NCBI RefSeq assembly: GCF_036884655.1
Contig: NC_088342.1
Span: forward strand, 34,523,501-34,587,500
Source of the DNA: Musa acuminata AAA Group
Taxonomy: Eukaryota > Streptophyta > Magnoliopsida > Zingiberales > Musaceae
DNA: 64,000 nucleotides
Direction of reading: 5' to 3'
Shown here: piece by piece, positions 34,382 through 46,358 of the stretch
How the letters are laid out: the number at the start of each line of letters is the position of its first letter
Numbering within the stretch: the stretch's first letter is position 1
The notes under the pieces: generated by a model
What the model was told of the DNA's origin: nothing
Seen by the model: only the letters and a program-made list of their open reading frames with translations
The model's database searches: none
Translations under genes and position numbers: made by a program

Positions 34382-35997
34382 TATTAAGATCGGGGTCGGC
34401 ACTAAGAGGGGGGGTGAATTAGTGTAGCGGATAAAAATGTCAATTTCGAAAAATCTTTCGTACGATAAAAACCGAACTCGGAAGTGCTTAACTTGAAAGT
34501 GTATTCGTAAAGGTGTGCAGCAAAAGTAATGAGGAAGTAAAGCATGTATGGAGGTTTGCAATAAAGTAAATAGCAATAAGTAAATATAAACCAGAGAGCA
34601 CGCCAATTTTATAGTGGTTCAGTCATTGTGACCTACATCAACTCCGTCGATTCCTCTTTCGTCGAGGCCACCGGCATCCACTAACGATCTTCCTTTATAG
34701 GCGAAGATCAACCTCCTTCTTACACCCCTCTTCTCCTTTTACCAGGTTTAGAAAACAACCTTTATAAGCACTCACTCTCCTCTTACAGAATTCTAACACT
34801 TAGACTAGAGGAGGATTCTTACAAGGGATTTCTACAGCGTTTTTCTACTTTTGAACTCTTTGTGCTTGTGTGCTTTAACTAGGGATGAGAGGGGTATTTA
34901 TAGGCTTCAAGTTGATTCAAACTTGGAGTTTAAAACTTTCCTATCCTGGGTTCCCCGGGCACGGGCAATATTACCGCCCAGTGTTAGTTTGACACTAACA
35001 TAGCCCTGGGCGGTACTACCACCCAGGTCTGGCGATACCACCGCTTAGGGGGCAGTGCTGGGCGGTACCACCACCTGGCACCCTGCTAGGGGCGGTACAA
35101 TTGCCCAGACTGGCGGTACCACCGCTTGACATAGTCTCGAAGACTGTGTCACGACGGTAAGACTTCTTGGGGCATTATTTGAGCATCTTATTGGGCCTAA
35201 CATAGTTCTTATATGGGCCTACTTGACCCCTAATTGGGTTGACCCAAATCTAAACCCAATTACATGCTAACTACGAAATCTAAGACATAATCTGAGGTAA
35301 ACAAGTCTGTAAGTCTATTCTTTCGGCAAGTTTCCAACGATCTTTCGACGAACTTCCGATGATCTCTTGGTAATGTTCCGGCGGACTCCCGGTAAGCTCT
35401 TGGACTTCACGACAATCTTCTTGGCAAGTTCCAATGAGCTTCTCTGGAAAGCTCCGAGACTTCTTGGTTGGTTCCCTTAGAACTTTCGATGAACGTCCGA
35501 ACTTCCGACGAACTCTCAAACTCCCAATGAAGTCACGTCCTTGACTCTAGGACTTCATTTTACTTCATGCCTTGCTATCATAGTTAATCCTGCACATATA
35601 AAATACACTTCAATCTAGACAAATAATACTAAGCATTAATCATGTTATCCGGCATGTCATTGGTCCCTCGACGCTTCGTCCGATTCTTCGGCACATTGTC
35701 CTCTCATGCGGCCTATTGCCCAATCAGCCAGTTGACTCCACAACTCCGATATTCTTGGCACAATATCCGCTCTTCTTGGCCCGATTCCTAAATCCATGGC
35801 CTGAAGCCTTCTGTTGATACGTCGACCAATCCACCAACTCGACGTCCAATCTTCTGACATGTTTTCCCCCAACACAACATGATTCTTTCCTGCTTTAATT
35901 GTCTTATCCTGATCAAAGCATCCTGTGTCACTCAAAACGTAGATTAAAACATAAACACTTATCAATTGGTTTCATCATCAAAATCCGAGATTCAACA
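34382..35997 (-). repeat. Element A 3' LTR (minus strand)
   Basis: On the minus strand it begins TGTTGAATCTCGGATTTTG at 35997, right after a purine-rich AATGGGGAGAT. It ends at 34382 with GATCTTAATA, where the terminal CA is apparently TA. The length is 1616 bp. It has an LTR partner at 52156-53674 plus 39542-39626. It carries a TCCGAAGTT-type repeat region, the GGCGGTACCACC palindrome array (about 34965-35130) and a TATTTATAG box (on the plus strand, 34895-34905). Confidence 0.8.
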
Positions 35998-38550
35998 ATC
36001 TCCCCATTTTTTATGATGACAACCAATAGACAATGGAGTTAACCTTAACTCCCGGAGTTTAAACAAACTCCCCCTATCAATATGCATATAACTCTTGGAT
36101 TCAAAAATCCAAGAAAACATGTCATGATAAAATCATGCATAACATCAACATACTTCTCCCCCTTTATCATCAACAAAAAGGAGAAGTATCAACTATCAAA
36201 TGTTTAGAAATACAAGTTCAACTCATTGCATGATAAACATAATATCATGTTTTATCATCATGCAATTTGTAAACTAAAAAATTTAGTAAGTGTTACATCA
36301 TGCTTAGAACATTCAAGCTATCAAGTTGTAGATATGCAAGGTAGTATAACTTATAAGCTAGCAAATTTAAAGATGTGCAAGTTGGCATATTTGTTTTTCA
36401 AGATAGCAAGTTCTACATTATGCTAGCTAGCAAATTAGAGATATTCAAAAAAGCAACTCTTGCTTCTTGAAATGTGTAAGTTGCAAGCTAGCAAATTTTT
36501 GCTTCCTTTGCAATATTTGAGCTAGTAATTTTGCTTCCATTGCAAAGTGCAAGTTAGCATGTTTTGCATCTTCTTGACTTGTGCAAGCTAACAAGTTTGC
36601 CTCCTTTCATGATGTACACGCTAGAAATTCTTTCTCCCCTTTTGTCATTGGCAAAAAAGGGGAATAACAAAAACAATAATGTAATTCATCAATTTTCAAA
36701 TTATGACAAAAATAAAGTATCATTCTTATTGCAATATGTCATAATTAATATAAACTTTGAATTTAAATTTAATTCAAGTCAATACAATTTTAATCATGAT
36801 TCACATATATGATATGCAATACATCAAATACATTATCATAATAAACTCATAAGTATTGCATGCATCGTTTTTGAATAAGCTAGCAACTTTGCTTCCTAGA
36901 AAGTTTTCTCCTTGGCAACATTTTTGCATCCTTTTTTTTTTATGAGCAAGCATTTTACTTCTTGAAAGATGCAAGATAACAAATTTGCTTTTTAGTAAGT
37001 TTTGGTCCCCCTTTGTCATTGTCAAAAAGAAGGGAAAAATATAATGTTATAATTCTTTTCCCTTTTCAATAATTTCTAAATCATGACAAAGATAAGTATC
37101 AATCTTATTTATGCATCAGTATATATTCAAATTAAAATATGCATAATTTTAAAACTTTACATTTTATTTTTCATGCACGATACTGAAATATAAAATCATC
37201 ATTATATGCATGATTCCAAATCATCATTCTAGAGTATTATTTCAGAAAATGATAAATATTAATTTTCATATTATTTCAAAAAATCATAGTGTTGCATGTA
37301 TTTTTATCTAAGGGAAAAATTATATTGTTGCATGCATCATTCCAAAACATTTCAAGTCATACAAGCTATAAATACAAAGAAATCATGTCATGAAGGATAA
37401 GACCAATTAAATACTAAAAGACATGATTCATATAGTAAATCTCTTTTTTAAATAGAATACCAAAAAAAAATGTAGGTGTACAAAGAAAAGATCTTGAAAA
37501 AAAAAATCTCATGTAATTCCAAGAAATCAAGATCATGATTTTGATAAACTCATTCAAATTTAAATAATCAAATCATCAACATCTTTTTAAGAAAACTTAA
37601 TGAAGATAACGTAAATAAATTCTCATGAGAACTTGATTCATGCATAATGTCTCAATTTTTCATGAATGTCATAAGACATGATATATTTCAATAAATCTCT
37701 TTTTATAAGTGGATAAAAGAAACATAGGATATCTTGATTCATATATAAGAAATCTTAAGTTATAAATTTTAAAAAATTAAGATAAAGCTCATTTAAATTT
37801 AGATCATCAAATCAAGATCTTTTTCAAGAGATTCACAAAAGTTATACAAATAGATTCACTAATCTCCTTTTTGAAAAAATCGATAAAGTCGAAAAAATAA
37901 AATTTTCAAGGAGAAACCTTTCCTCTTTTTAGTTGTCTCAATTCATATGATTTTATTTCATTTATGCGAAATAAAAACATGTATCATTTTTAAAATCGAA
38001 GGTGCAAGATTTATTACGACAAAGATCAATACGGCACTTTAATTATGGTAAAAATCGGTAATCCGTAAATCGTAAGATTCATCAAAAATTATAAAACCAT
38101 TAAACATGATTTCAAATTAATATACTCAAGTTTTTGTATGAAAACCATCCATCTTGTTTAAAATAAAAAAAGCAACATTTCATCATGAATAACTTCAAAG
38201 TCTCATGCATAGAATAAAATCGTCAAGCATGATTTCATTAAACATAAATCATCTTCAATCAAAATCATGAAATCATCAAGATACACAATAATGCTTCTTA
38301 AACTAATCTTATTAGGTGTACAAACATTAGATTTATATCTATCATTTTATTGCATTATTACATCACTAAAACATCAAGCATAATTTCATAAGGCATTTTT
38401 AATCAAAATCATTTTATTTATCATAAACATGTAATTTTCATGATTATTTTTAAAATTCCTAATTTTTTGCATTTTCATTATTAAACATGCATTTTTCAAG
38501 AAAAATAATTATTCTAAACAAAAAAATAAATAAATGCATCATGAAAAGCA
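35998..38550 (-). repeat. Element A 3' non-coding region with degenerate repeats and several PPT-like boxes
   Basis: This AT-rich stretch has no coding capacity. At about 36200-37000 it carries loosely repeated CAAGCTAGCAA-TTTGCTTC motifs. On the minus strand, boxes of the form TTTTG-CAATGACAAA then GGGGGA recur at about 37000-37030, 36636-36663 and 36155-36185, with a weaker one next to the LTR at 35998-36025. The element C internal 3' region has the same type of box near 45950-45973. Confidence 0.6.
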
Positions 38551-39491
38551 TCAAGTAATTTTGAAATAAATTAGGAGGATTTCGATTACCTCATCGTTGA
38601 AAGTAGTTAAGGCATAGTTTGTCACCTCACCTTTGTTGATTTTCTCCTCGTTTTTGGGGGAGCTCGATTCATCCCAATTTATATTCTTCTTCTTGCGTTC
38701 AAAGCAAGTAGTTTCGTTCTTTTTGTTCTTTAACTTTTGTCTCATGAACTTTTTAAATTTCATATGTAGTTTAAGTTCACTATCACTTGAGCTTATGCTC
38801 GAGTGGTCTTTGATTGTTCTTAGTCTGAAATCCTTCCTATTCTTTGGAAGGTAGTTCTCAAGTTCTTCACGTGCATTGTACATCATTTCATAGGTCATCA
38901 ATGACCCGATAAGTTCTTTGAGAGGGAAATGGTTCAAATATTTTGATTCTTGTAAAGCCATTACTTTTGAATCCTAAGTTTTAGAAAGTGAGCGTAAAAC
39001 TTTACTAACAAATTCAAAATTCGAAAAAGTTTTACCAAGAGCTTTTAAACCATTGACGACATCCGTAAAACGGGTGTACATATCTCCAATGGTTTCGCTT
39101 GGTTTCATATGAAACAGTTCAAAATCGTGCATTAAAAGATTGATTTTAGAATCTTTAACTTTATTTATGTCTTCGTGTGTGATTTCGAGAATAGCCAAAT
39201 ATCGAAGGTCGTTTCACAAAAGAAACTCGATTAAACTCCATTTTATCTAAGATGCAAAATAGAGCATTCATAGCTCTAGCATTTAAAGAAAATGTCTTCT
39301 TCTCCAAATCATTCCAATCTTTCATTGGAAGAGAAGATCTTTTAAAACAAAATTCGACTATGTGCTATAAATCGAGATTCAATGAAAAAAAGAAAACTCT
39401 CATTCGAGTTTTCCAATAAGTGTAGTCCGTCCCATTGACAAAGGAAGGACGAATGAGAGAGTGACCCTCTTAAAAGCCGAAAAGAGCCATT
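38551..39491 (-). pseudogene. Element A gag (broken)
   Basis: The start is at 39491 (ATGGCTCTTTTC), followed within seven codons by a stop. A TDYTYWKTRM block resembling element C Gag's SDYTYWKTRM follows. The later part at 39198-38974 keeps MKPSETIGDMYTRFTDVVNG, and 38961-38551 keeps LKELIGSLMTYEMM. The CCHC knuckle region is degenerate (CFERKKK), and the reading frame ends with no pol downstream. It encodes the capsid-like structural protein of a retrotransposon, here non-functional. Confidence 0.8.
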
Positions 39492-39524
39492 TCTCTCAGG
39501 TGCTAAACCAAATAAAAAATAGCG

Positions 39525-39541
39525 AGGCTTTGATATCAATT
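39525..39541 (-). promoter_or_regulatory. Degenerate PBS of element A
   Basis: On the minus strand TTGATATCAAAGC replaces the TGGTATCAGAGC initiator-methionine tRNA primer site of element C. About 36 bases that end the other LTR of A (from CACCCCCCC onward) are missing here, so the LTR-PBS junction is deleted. Confidence 0.6.
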
Positions 39542-39626
39542 GGAATTAGTGTAGTGGATAAAAATGTCGGTTTCGAAAAATCTTTCGTACAATAAAAACC
39601 GAACTCGGAAGTGCTTAACTTGAAAG
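39542..39626 (-). repeat. Element A 5' LTR, 3' tail
   Basis: Matches the end of the other A LTR (34415-34500) with few changes and stops at the GAAAG target duplication of element C. The rest of this LTR is at 52156-53674. Confidence 0.8.
39622..39626. repeat. Target-site duplication of element C, left copy
   Basis: GAAAG immediately before the TGTTGAATC start of C's 5' LTR; identical GAAAG at 52151-52155 after its 3' LTR. Confidence 0.9.
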
Positions 39627-40837
39627 TGTTGAATCTCGGATTTTGATGATAAAATCAATTGATGGGTTAATTGATCTAATCCATATTATTGAGCTAAGTG
39701 TGTAGGATTAACTACGATAACCAGAAAACACAAAGCAAGTATACCGGAGTCAAGTTCGATGGACGTTTAACAGTCCGAAGAATCGTCGGAGATGTTGCCG
39801 GAACCAATCGAGAAGAAATCGGGAACCTGTCGGAATTTTCGGAAGTTCGCCGAAGAGATCGTCGGAGGTTCACGGAGATCACCGAGAAGGCTCGGCTACT
39901 CGTTAAAGTCATCACAAGTTCGGGAGCTTGCTGGGAGTCCGTCGGAAGAAGTTCGTCGGAAAGCTCGCCGAAACAAGACTCGACGTTCGCGGTTGAAAGC
40001 TTGCTTAGGATGTATTTTTTGTTATGTAGTTCACTTGTAATTAGGATTAGGATTAAGAGATAATCCTATATCCTGGTTAGGGGCCAACTGGGCCCAAAGT
40101 CAGATATGGTTTGGGCTAAAATTAAGCCAAACCAGTGAAATCGAAGAGCCAGGCGGTGGCACCGCCCAGCACCCGAGAGCTGGGCGGTGACACCTCCTTG
40201 GCTGGGCGGTTGCACCGTCCAGCACCCGAGCGCTGGGCGGTGGCACCGCTTGGCTGGGCGGTGGCACCTCCAGCACTGGGAACCCAAAGAGAATTCAAAT
40301 TTTGGAGCCCAAAATTTGAATCCTCTTGAGGCCTATAAATACTCCTCAAATCTCAGCTGAGATGACAACTTTTGAGCAGCAAGTAATTGAGAGAAAAGTC
40401 TTAGAAGAGTCTTTGCCTTTCTTGGTTTCATTTGCTAGTGTTCACCTCCTTCTTTCTTGCTGAAAATCTATAAGAGAGTGAACCGCTTGTAAAAGTTGTA
40501 AGAGGGGTATTCACCCTTCCCTTTCAAGAGATTTGCTAGTGGAAGGTGGGAGCCTCATCGAAGAGGGGCCTCGCAAGTGGATGTAGGTCACTTGACCGAA
40601 CCACTTTAAAAACAGCATAATCTCTGGTTTGCATTTCATTACTGCTATTTACATTACTGCAAACCCTCTTACTGCTTTATTTCCTCATTACATTTACTGC
40701 ACAACTTTGCGAATACGCTTTTAAGTTAAGCACTTCCAATTCCGATTTCTTATCGTACGAAAGATTTGTCTAAAACCGAAGTTTTAATCCGCTGCACTAA
40801 TTCACCCCCCCCTCTTAGTGCCGCTCCGAACCTAACA
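39627..40837 (+). repeat. Element C 5' LTR
   Basis: 1211 bp, starts TGTTGAATCTCGG and ends CCTAACA. It contains a region of repeated GTCGGAAGTTC-like motifs (about 39770-39980), GGCGGTGGCACCGCC palindromes (about 40150-40270), an AAATTTTG...CAAAATTT palindrome and a TATAAAT box at 40334-40340. The 3' copy lacks three bases (TGC) near the end. Confidence 0.92.
40334..40340 (+). promoter_or_regulatory. TATA box in element C 5' LTR
   Basis: GCCTATAAATACTCC, located downstream of the palindrome array; the same box is at 51650-51657 in the 3' LTR, and the equivalent box in solo LTR B was hit by element A. Confidence 0.65.
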
Positions 40838-40839
40838 AG

Positions 40840-40851
40840 TGGTATCAGAGC
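40840..40851 (+). promoter_or_regulatory. Primer-binding site of element C
   Basis: TGGTATCAGAGC, complementary to the 3' end of plant initiator methionine tRNA, two bases after the LTR terminal CA. Confidence 0.92.
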
Positions 40852-40889
40852 GAGGTTATCTCTCATATTTGGTTTAATACCTAAGAGAG

Positions 40890-42455
40890 ATGGCTTACTC
40901 CGGCATGCAAGAGGGCCATTCTATTGCACGACCACCTTTGTTTAATGGGTCGGATTACACATATTGGAAGACTCGCATGAGGATCTTCCTCATTTCTATG
41001 GACTTTGAGCTTTGGTCTATTGTTGAGAATGGATTTCAAAAATCTTCTCTTCCGATGAGTGAATGGAATGAATCGGAGAAGAAGGTTTTTGCTTTAAATG
41101 CAAAGGCTATGAATGCCTTGTTTTGTGCATTAGACAAAAACGAATTTAATCGTGTTTCAATGTGTGATTCGGCTTTTGATATTTAGAGAACTCTTGAGGT
41201 CACTCATGAAGGCACTAGCCGAGTGAAAGAGTCCAAAATCAACATCCTTGTGCACTCTTACGAACTTTTCCGAATGAAACCAAGTGAGTCCATCGGAGAC
41301 ATGTACACCCGGTTTACGGATGTCATCAATGGACTCAAAGCTCTTGATAAAAATTTTACTAACTTTGAACTAGTAACTAAAATCTTAAGATCCCTCCCTA
41401 AAAGTTGGGATCCAAAAGTTACGGCCATTCAAGAGGCCAAAGACCTTAAAGCATTCCCTCTTGAAGAACTCATTGGGTCTCTAATGACCTACGAAATGAC
41501 ATGTCAAGCTCATGACGAGCTCGAGAACCCCCTTCCAAAGAATAGGAAGGATATGGCACTCAAATCACAAGAAGACCACTTGAAAGGAACATCAAGTGAT
41601 GAGGACAGTGACAATGACATTGCACTTTTGACTCAAAAATTTAAAAAATATTTAAGAAAGAACAAACTTAAAAATAATATAAAAAATAAATTTGAACAAA
41701 AGAAGGACCAAGTGATTTGCTATGAATGCAAAAAACCGGGACACTACAAGAACGATTGTCCTCAAGCCAAAAAGAGGACATCAAAGAAGAAAGCGCTCAA
41801 GGCAACATGGGATGATTCAAGCGCGTCCGAAGAAGAGGAGTCCAACACCGAGCAAGTTGCTCATTACGCGCTAATGGCTTTAGGAGAAGAGGTATGTGAT
41901 TTATTTAATGAAGATTTATCTTTTGAAGAACTCTCTATCGCTTTTCATGAATTATTTGATGAATGTAGAACTGTTAGCAAGAAGTTAAGTATCTTAAAGA
42001 AAGAGCATGCTTTGCTACAAGATAAGTTTGATAGTCTTCAAACTCCTCCATGCTCTAAGTGTGAGCATTTAGAAGCAATAAAAAATGAAAATTTGCTTCT
42101 TAAGGAAACCTTAAACAAGTTTAAGGTTGGTAGCAAAGGATTAGATATGATCCTTGCACACAAGGGTCACATCGCAAATAGAAATGGAATTGGATTTGTA
42201 AAAGGATTACATCAAAATCCAACCACTTTCATAAAAGGACCTACATTACATGTTTCCTCTTATATGAAATGCAACTTTTGTTGCAAATCCGGACATATTG
42301 CCTACAAATGTCTATTTAGGAAAATTAGTTCACAAAAATTAATATGGGTTCCTAAAGGAACTATAAAGGATTCAAAAATAAATAACAAAGTTAGTGGGTC
42401 AATTTTTGAGGCACCCAAAATCAAATGGGTACCTAAAAATCATCCTCTTTTGTAG
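40890..42455 (+). pseudogene. gag: Element C gag region
   Basis: It starts at the ATG 52 bp after the LTR end and reads one frame, interrupted by an in-frame TAG at 41184-41186, most likely from a tryptophan codon, and closed by TAG at 42453-42455. The middle region has MKPSESIGDMYTRFTDVING and EELIGSLMTYEM, typical of copia gag (UBN2-type). Two CCHC knuckles follow: CYECKKPGHYKNDC at 41718-41759 and CNFCCKSGHIAYKC at 42270-42311. The protein forms the retrotransposon's cytoplasmic particle. Restarting at a later ATG would lose the first third, so it is classed as broken. Confidence 0.88.
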
Positions 42456-45400
42456 ACAAACCCACAAGCTAGGAGCAAGAGATGGTATCTCGATAGTGGA
42501 TGCTCAAGACATATGACTGGAGATCCATCTCATTTCTCTATGCTCACTAGCAAAGAAGAAGGGTACGTCACCTTCGGAGGCAACAACAAAGGCAAAATCA
42601 TTGGCAAGGGAACTATTGGTAACAAATTTAATTTTTCCATTGATGATGTTTTACTAGTTGATGGATTGAAACATAATATCTTGAGTATTAGTCAACTATG
42701 CGATAAAGGTTATATCGTTAGATTTGAATCAAATATGTGCATTATTGAAAAACCAAATCACAACATGACTATGATTGCTTTAAAGCAAAATAATGTCTAT
42801 ACCATCAATCTTGATGAACTAAGTAATGAAATGTGTTTCTCCGTCGTAAATGATGATGCTTGGCTTTGGCATAGGAGATTAGGCCATGCAAGCATGAAAA
42901 CAATATCTAAAATCTCATCTCAAGAATTAGTACGAGGGATTCCGAATATAAAGTTTATTAAGGATAAGGTATGCGATGCATGTCAACTAGGCAAACAAAT
43001 AAAAACAAGCTTCAAACCAAAAAATCAAATTAGCACCACTAGACCGTTACAATTGATCCATTTGGACTTATTTGGACCAATTGATACAACAAGTCTAGGT
43101 GGAAGCAAATATGCTTTTGTGATTGTGGATGACTACTCTAGATACACTTTGACCTATTTCTTAGCTCACAAAAGTGATTGCTTCAAGTGCTTCTCTAAAT
43201 TTTGTAAACTCACTCAAAACGAAAAAGGTTTCATGATTTCATCAATTCGGAGTGATCACGGTGGCGAATTTCAAAACCGTGACTTTCAAAATTTTTGTGA
43301 AGTTAATGGATACAATCACAACTTCTCCACTCCGAGGAATCCCCAACAAAATGGAGTAGTTGAAAGAAAAAATAGAAACTTACAAGAAATGGCAAGAACT
43401 ATGTTAAATGAACATAGTTTACCTAAGTATTTTTGGGCCGAAGCCGTAAATACGGCTTGCTACATCATGAATAGAGTCCTATTAAGACCATCCTTATCAA
43501 AAACTCCCTATGAATTGTGGAATAACAAAAAACCAAATATTTCCTATTTTAAAGTTTTTGGTTGTAAATGCTTTATTTTGAATGAAAGAGATGTCTTAGG
43601 AAAATTTGATGCTAAATCCGATGAAGGCATCTTTCTTGGTTACTCTTCCGTTTCTAAGGCTTTTCGGGTTTTTAACAAAAGAACGTTAGTAATAGAAGAG
43701 TCTATTCATGTAGTTTTTAATGAAATTTCTAATTTAAAGAAAAATGATTTTGATGATGATCTTGGTTTTGATAATTTGAATTTAAATGAACCTCCTCCTC
43801 AAAATAGCAACTTCGATGCAACTTCTTCCGAAATTTCCTTACCTAAGGAATGGAAGTATATAGATGCGCATCCGAAGGAGCTAATTATAGGAGATACATC
43901 AAAAGGGGTTCAAACTCGTTCCTCTTTCAAGAATTTTTGTGCTAATGCCGCATTCCTTTCTCAAATTGAACCTAAATGCATTGACGAGGCCATAAAAGAT
44001 GATTTTTGGGTTATTGCAATGCAAGAGGAATTGAATCAATTAGAGAGGAATAAGGTATGGAAGCTTGTTCCTAGACCAAGTGACCACTTAGTCATAGGTA
44101 CTAAGTGGGTCTTTAGAAACAAGCAAGACGAAAATGGTATCATGGTTAGAAACAAGGCTAGATTAGTGGCCAAAGGTTTCAACCAAGAAGAAGGTATCGA
44201 TTACGAAGAAACCTTCGCTCCCGTGGCTCCGATTACGAAGAAACCTTCGCTCCCGTGGCTCGATTAGAAGCCATAAGGATGCTCCTTGCCTATGCTAGTA
44301 GTAATAATTTAAACTATTTCAAATGGATGTCAAAAGTGCTTTCTTGAATGGTTTTATTTCCGAAGAAGTATATGTCGAACAACCTCCCGGATTTGAAAAT
44401 TCTCTTCTTCCTAATCATGTATTCAAATTGACTAAGGCCCTCTATGGCTTGAAACAAGCTCCTAGAGCTTGGTATGAAAGGCTTAGTTCCTTTCTTATTT
44501 TAAATAATTTTACTAAAGGCAAGGTTGATACTACATTGTTTATTAAACATTTTGAAAATAATTTTCTTATTGTGCAAATTTATGTTGACGATATTATTTT
44601 TGGCTCTTCGGATGAATCACTATGTGAATCATTTGCCAAATGTATGAGTCTTGAATTTGAAATGAGTTTAATGGGTGAATTAACTTTCTTTTTGGGATTA
44701 CAAATCAAACAACTTAGTGATGGTATATTTCTTAACCAATCTAAATATACATTAGAATTGTTAAAACGATTTAACATGGATAATTCAAAAGCAATAAACA
44801 CCCCTATGAGCACTGCGACTAAGTTAGATATGGATGAAAATAGTGAAAATTTCGATCAAAAAACATATAGGGGAATGATAGGTAGTCTACTCTACCTCAC
44901 CGCGACTAGACCGGATATTATGTTTAGTGTAGGACTTTGTGCTAGGTTTCAATCTAAACCTAAATTATCTCATCTTAAGAGTGTTAAAAGAATATTTAGG
45001 TATCTTAAAGGAACTTTAAATTTAGGATTGTGGTATCCAAAATCTGAAAAATTCGATCTAATAGCTTATGCAGATGCCGATTTTGGCGGATGCAGGATAT
45101 ATAGAAAAAGTACATCCGGAACATGCCAATTTTTAGGACATGCACTTGTTTCTTGGACTTCCAAGAAACAAAATTTAGTTGCACTATCTACGGCGGAAGC
45201 CGAATACATTGCTGCAAGTGCATGTTGTGCACAAGTTGTTTGGATGAAAAATACATTAGAAGACTATGGAATTCACTTTAAAAATATTCCCATAAAATGT
45301 GATAATACTAGTGCCATATGTCTTACTAAAAATCCAATTCAGCACTCTAGAACTAAGCACATCGACGTTAGGCATCATTTCATACGCGATCATGTCCTTA

Positions 45401-45531
45401 ACAATGATGTTGTTCTAGAATTCATTGACACAAAGCATCAATTAGCAGATATATTTACAAAAGCTTTGAACGAAGATCAATTTGAATTCATTAGAAGGGA
45501 ATCAGGTATGTTAAATTGTCCCAAAGAATAA
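42456..45531 (+). pseudogene. pol: Element C pol: protease, integrase, RT, RNase H
   Basis: In frame with gag after the TAG at 42453. Protease: LDSGCSRHM, catalytic aspartate codon at 42492. Integrase: H-H-C-C zinc motif (WHRRLGHA, then CDACQLGK, about 42868-42996) and a DD35E core with SDHGGEF and VVERKNR. RT: AFLNG motif and YVDD at 44581-44592. RNase H: ADADFGG, TAEAEYIA and a terminal TKHIDVRHHF segment. A 32-bp tandem duplication (44198-44261) and a one-base deletion near 44320 shift the frame inside RT, so no complete enzyme is encoded. The order PR-INT-RT-RH is copia-specific. Confidence 0.9.
44198..44261 (+). repeat. 32-bp exact tandem duplication inside RT
   Basis: A unit beginning CGATTACGAAGAAACCTTCG occurs twice back to back (44198-44229 and 44230-44261). 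It repeats the coding of the ETFAPVA motif region and shifts the reading frame. Confidence 0.95.
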
Positions 45532-46353
45532 ATGTATTTGAATGGATTTTCCGTAAAGTTTTTCATTCTCTCTGATCAAGATTAATGATTTTATGAATCT
45601 CGAAATTGATTTTGATGGCTTGATCAAGATTAATGATTTTATGAATCTCGAAATTGATTTTGATGGCTTGATTATGAGTTTCAAGTTGACAATTTGAATG
45701 AGTTTGTATTCGAATTATGATCTTGACTTATTGGAGTTACTACTTGAATTTTTTAATCACGATCTCTTCCTTGTACACCTACAATTTTTGATTATAGAAA
45801 GAAGAGATTTGATAAAATGGATGAATGTTGAATTTTCCTTTATGATGAACTCGACATAAACATTTTAGCATACTTAATTTTGGATGATAAAATTTTTGTA
45901 TGATCAATGTTATAATCACAAATTATGTGCTTCAAGTCTCATTCCCTTTTTGTTGATGACAAAGGGGGAGAAAAGTGATGACTTGTACCATTTTGATAGC
46001 ATGACTTATATAAAAATTGATTGATCCTTGAGAATGTCTTATATGCCTTGTAAAATCCGTGAGAATATCACAAGATTGATTGATCATATTGAAAGCATGC
46101 CTTACATCTATATCATGAAATTCATGTTGAAAATCTTTATCTCCTATCGTAGTAAAAATCGTCCCATATCATTTGACTTATGATTTTCATCGAAGTTTCG
46201 CATTTACTATTGCTTAATGAGAATAATGATAAGTTCTACGGTTAGAACTTATCGGTTTATGCTTGAATTCAATGGATGAAATTCAAGTGTTTTCATCTTC
46301 TCATAATATGGCATATAGATAGGGGGAGTTATGTTTAACTCCGTCATCAATTG
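45532..46353 (+). other. Element C 3' non-coding region, left of element D
   Basis: AT-rich and non-coding. It has a 48-bp tandem duplication starting GATCAAGATTAATGATTT (about 45575-45670). Purine tracts resembling PPTs lie at 45960-45973 (ACAAAGGGGGAGAAA) and 46317-46328 (ATAGGGGGAGTT), in addition to the true PPT at about 50931-50942. Confidence 0.7.
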
Positions 46354-46358
46354 ATTGT
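46354..46358. repeat. Target-site duplication of element D, left copy
   Basis: ATTGT before the TGATAGGGATG start of D, repeated at 50917-50921 after its terminal GTAACA. Confidence 0.9.

Noticed and set aside
39698..40063. A 121-codon frame present twice (also 51014-51379) as a duplicated gene
   Set aside because: Both copies are the same segment of element C's two LTRs.
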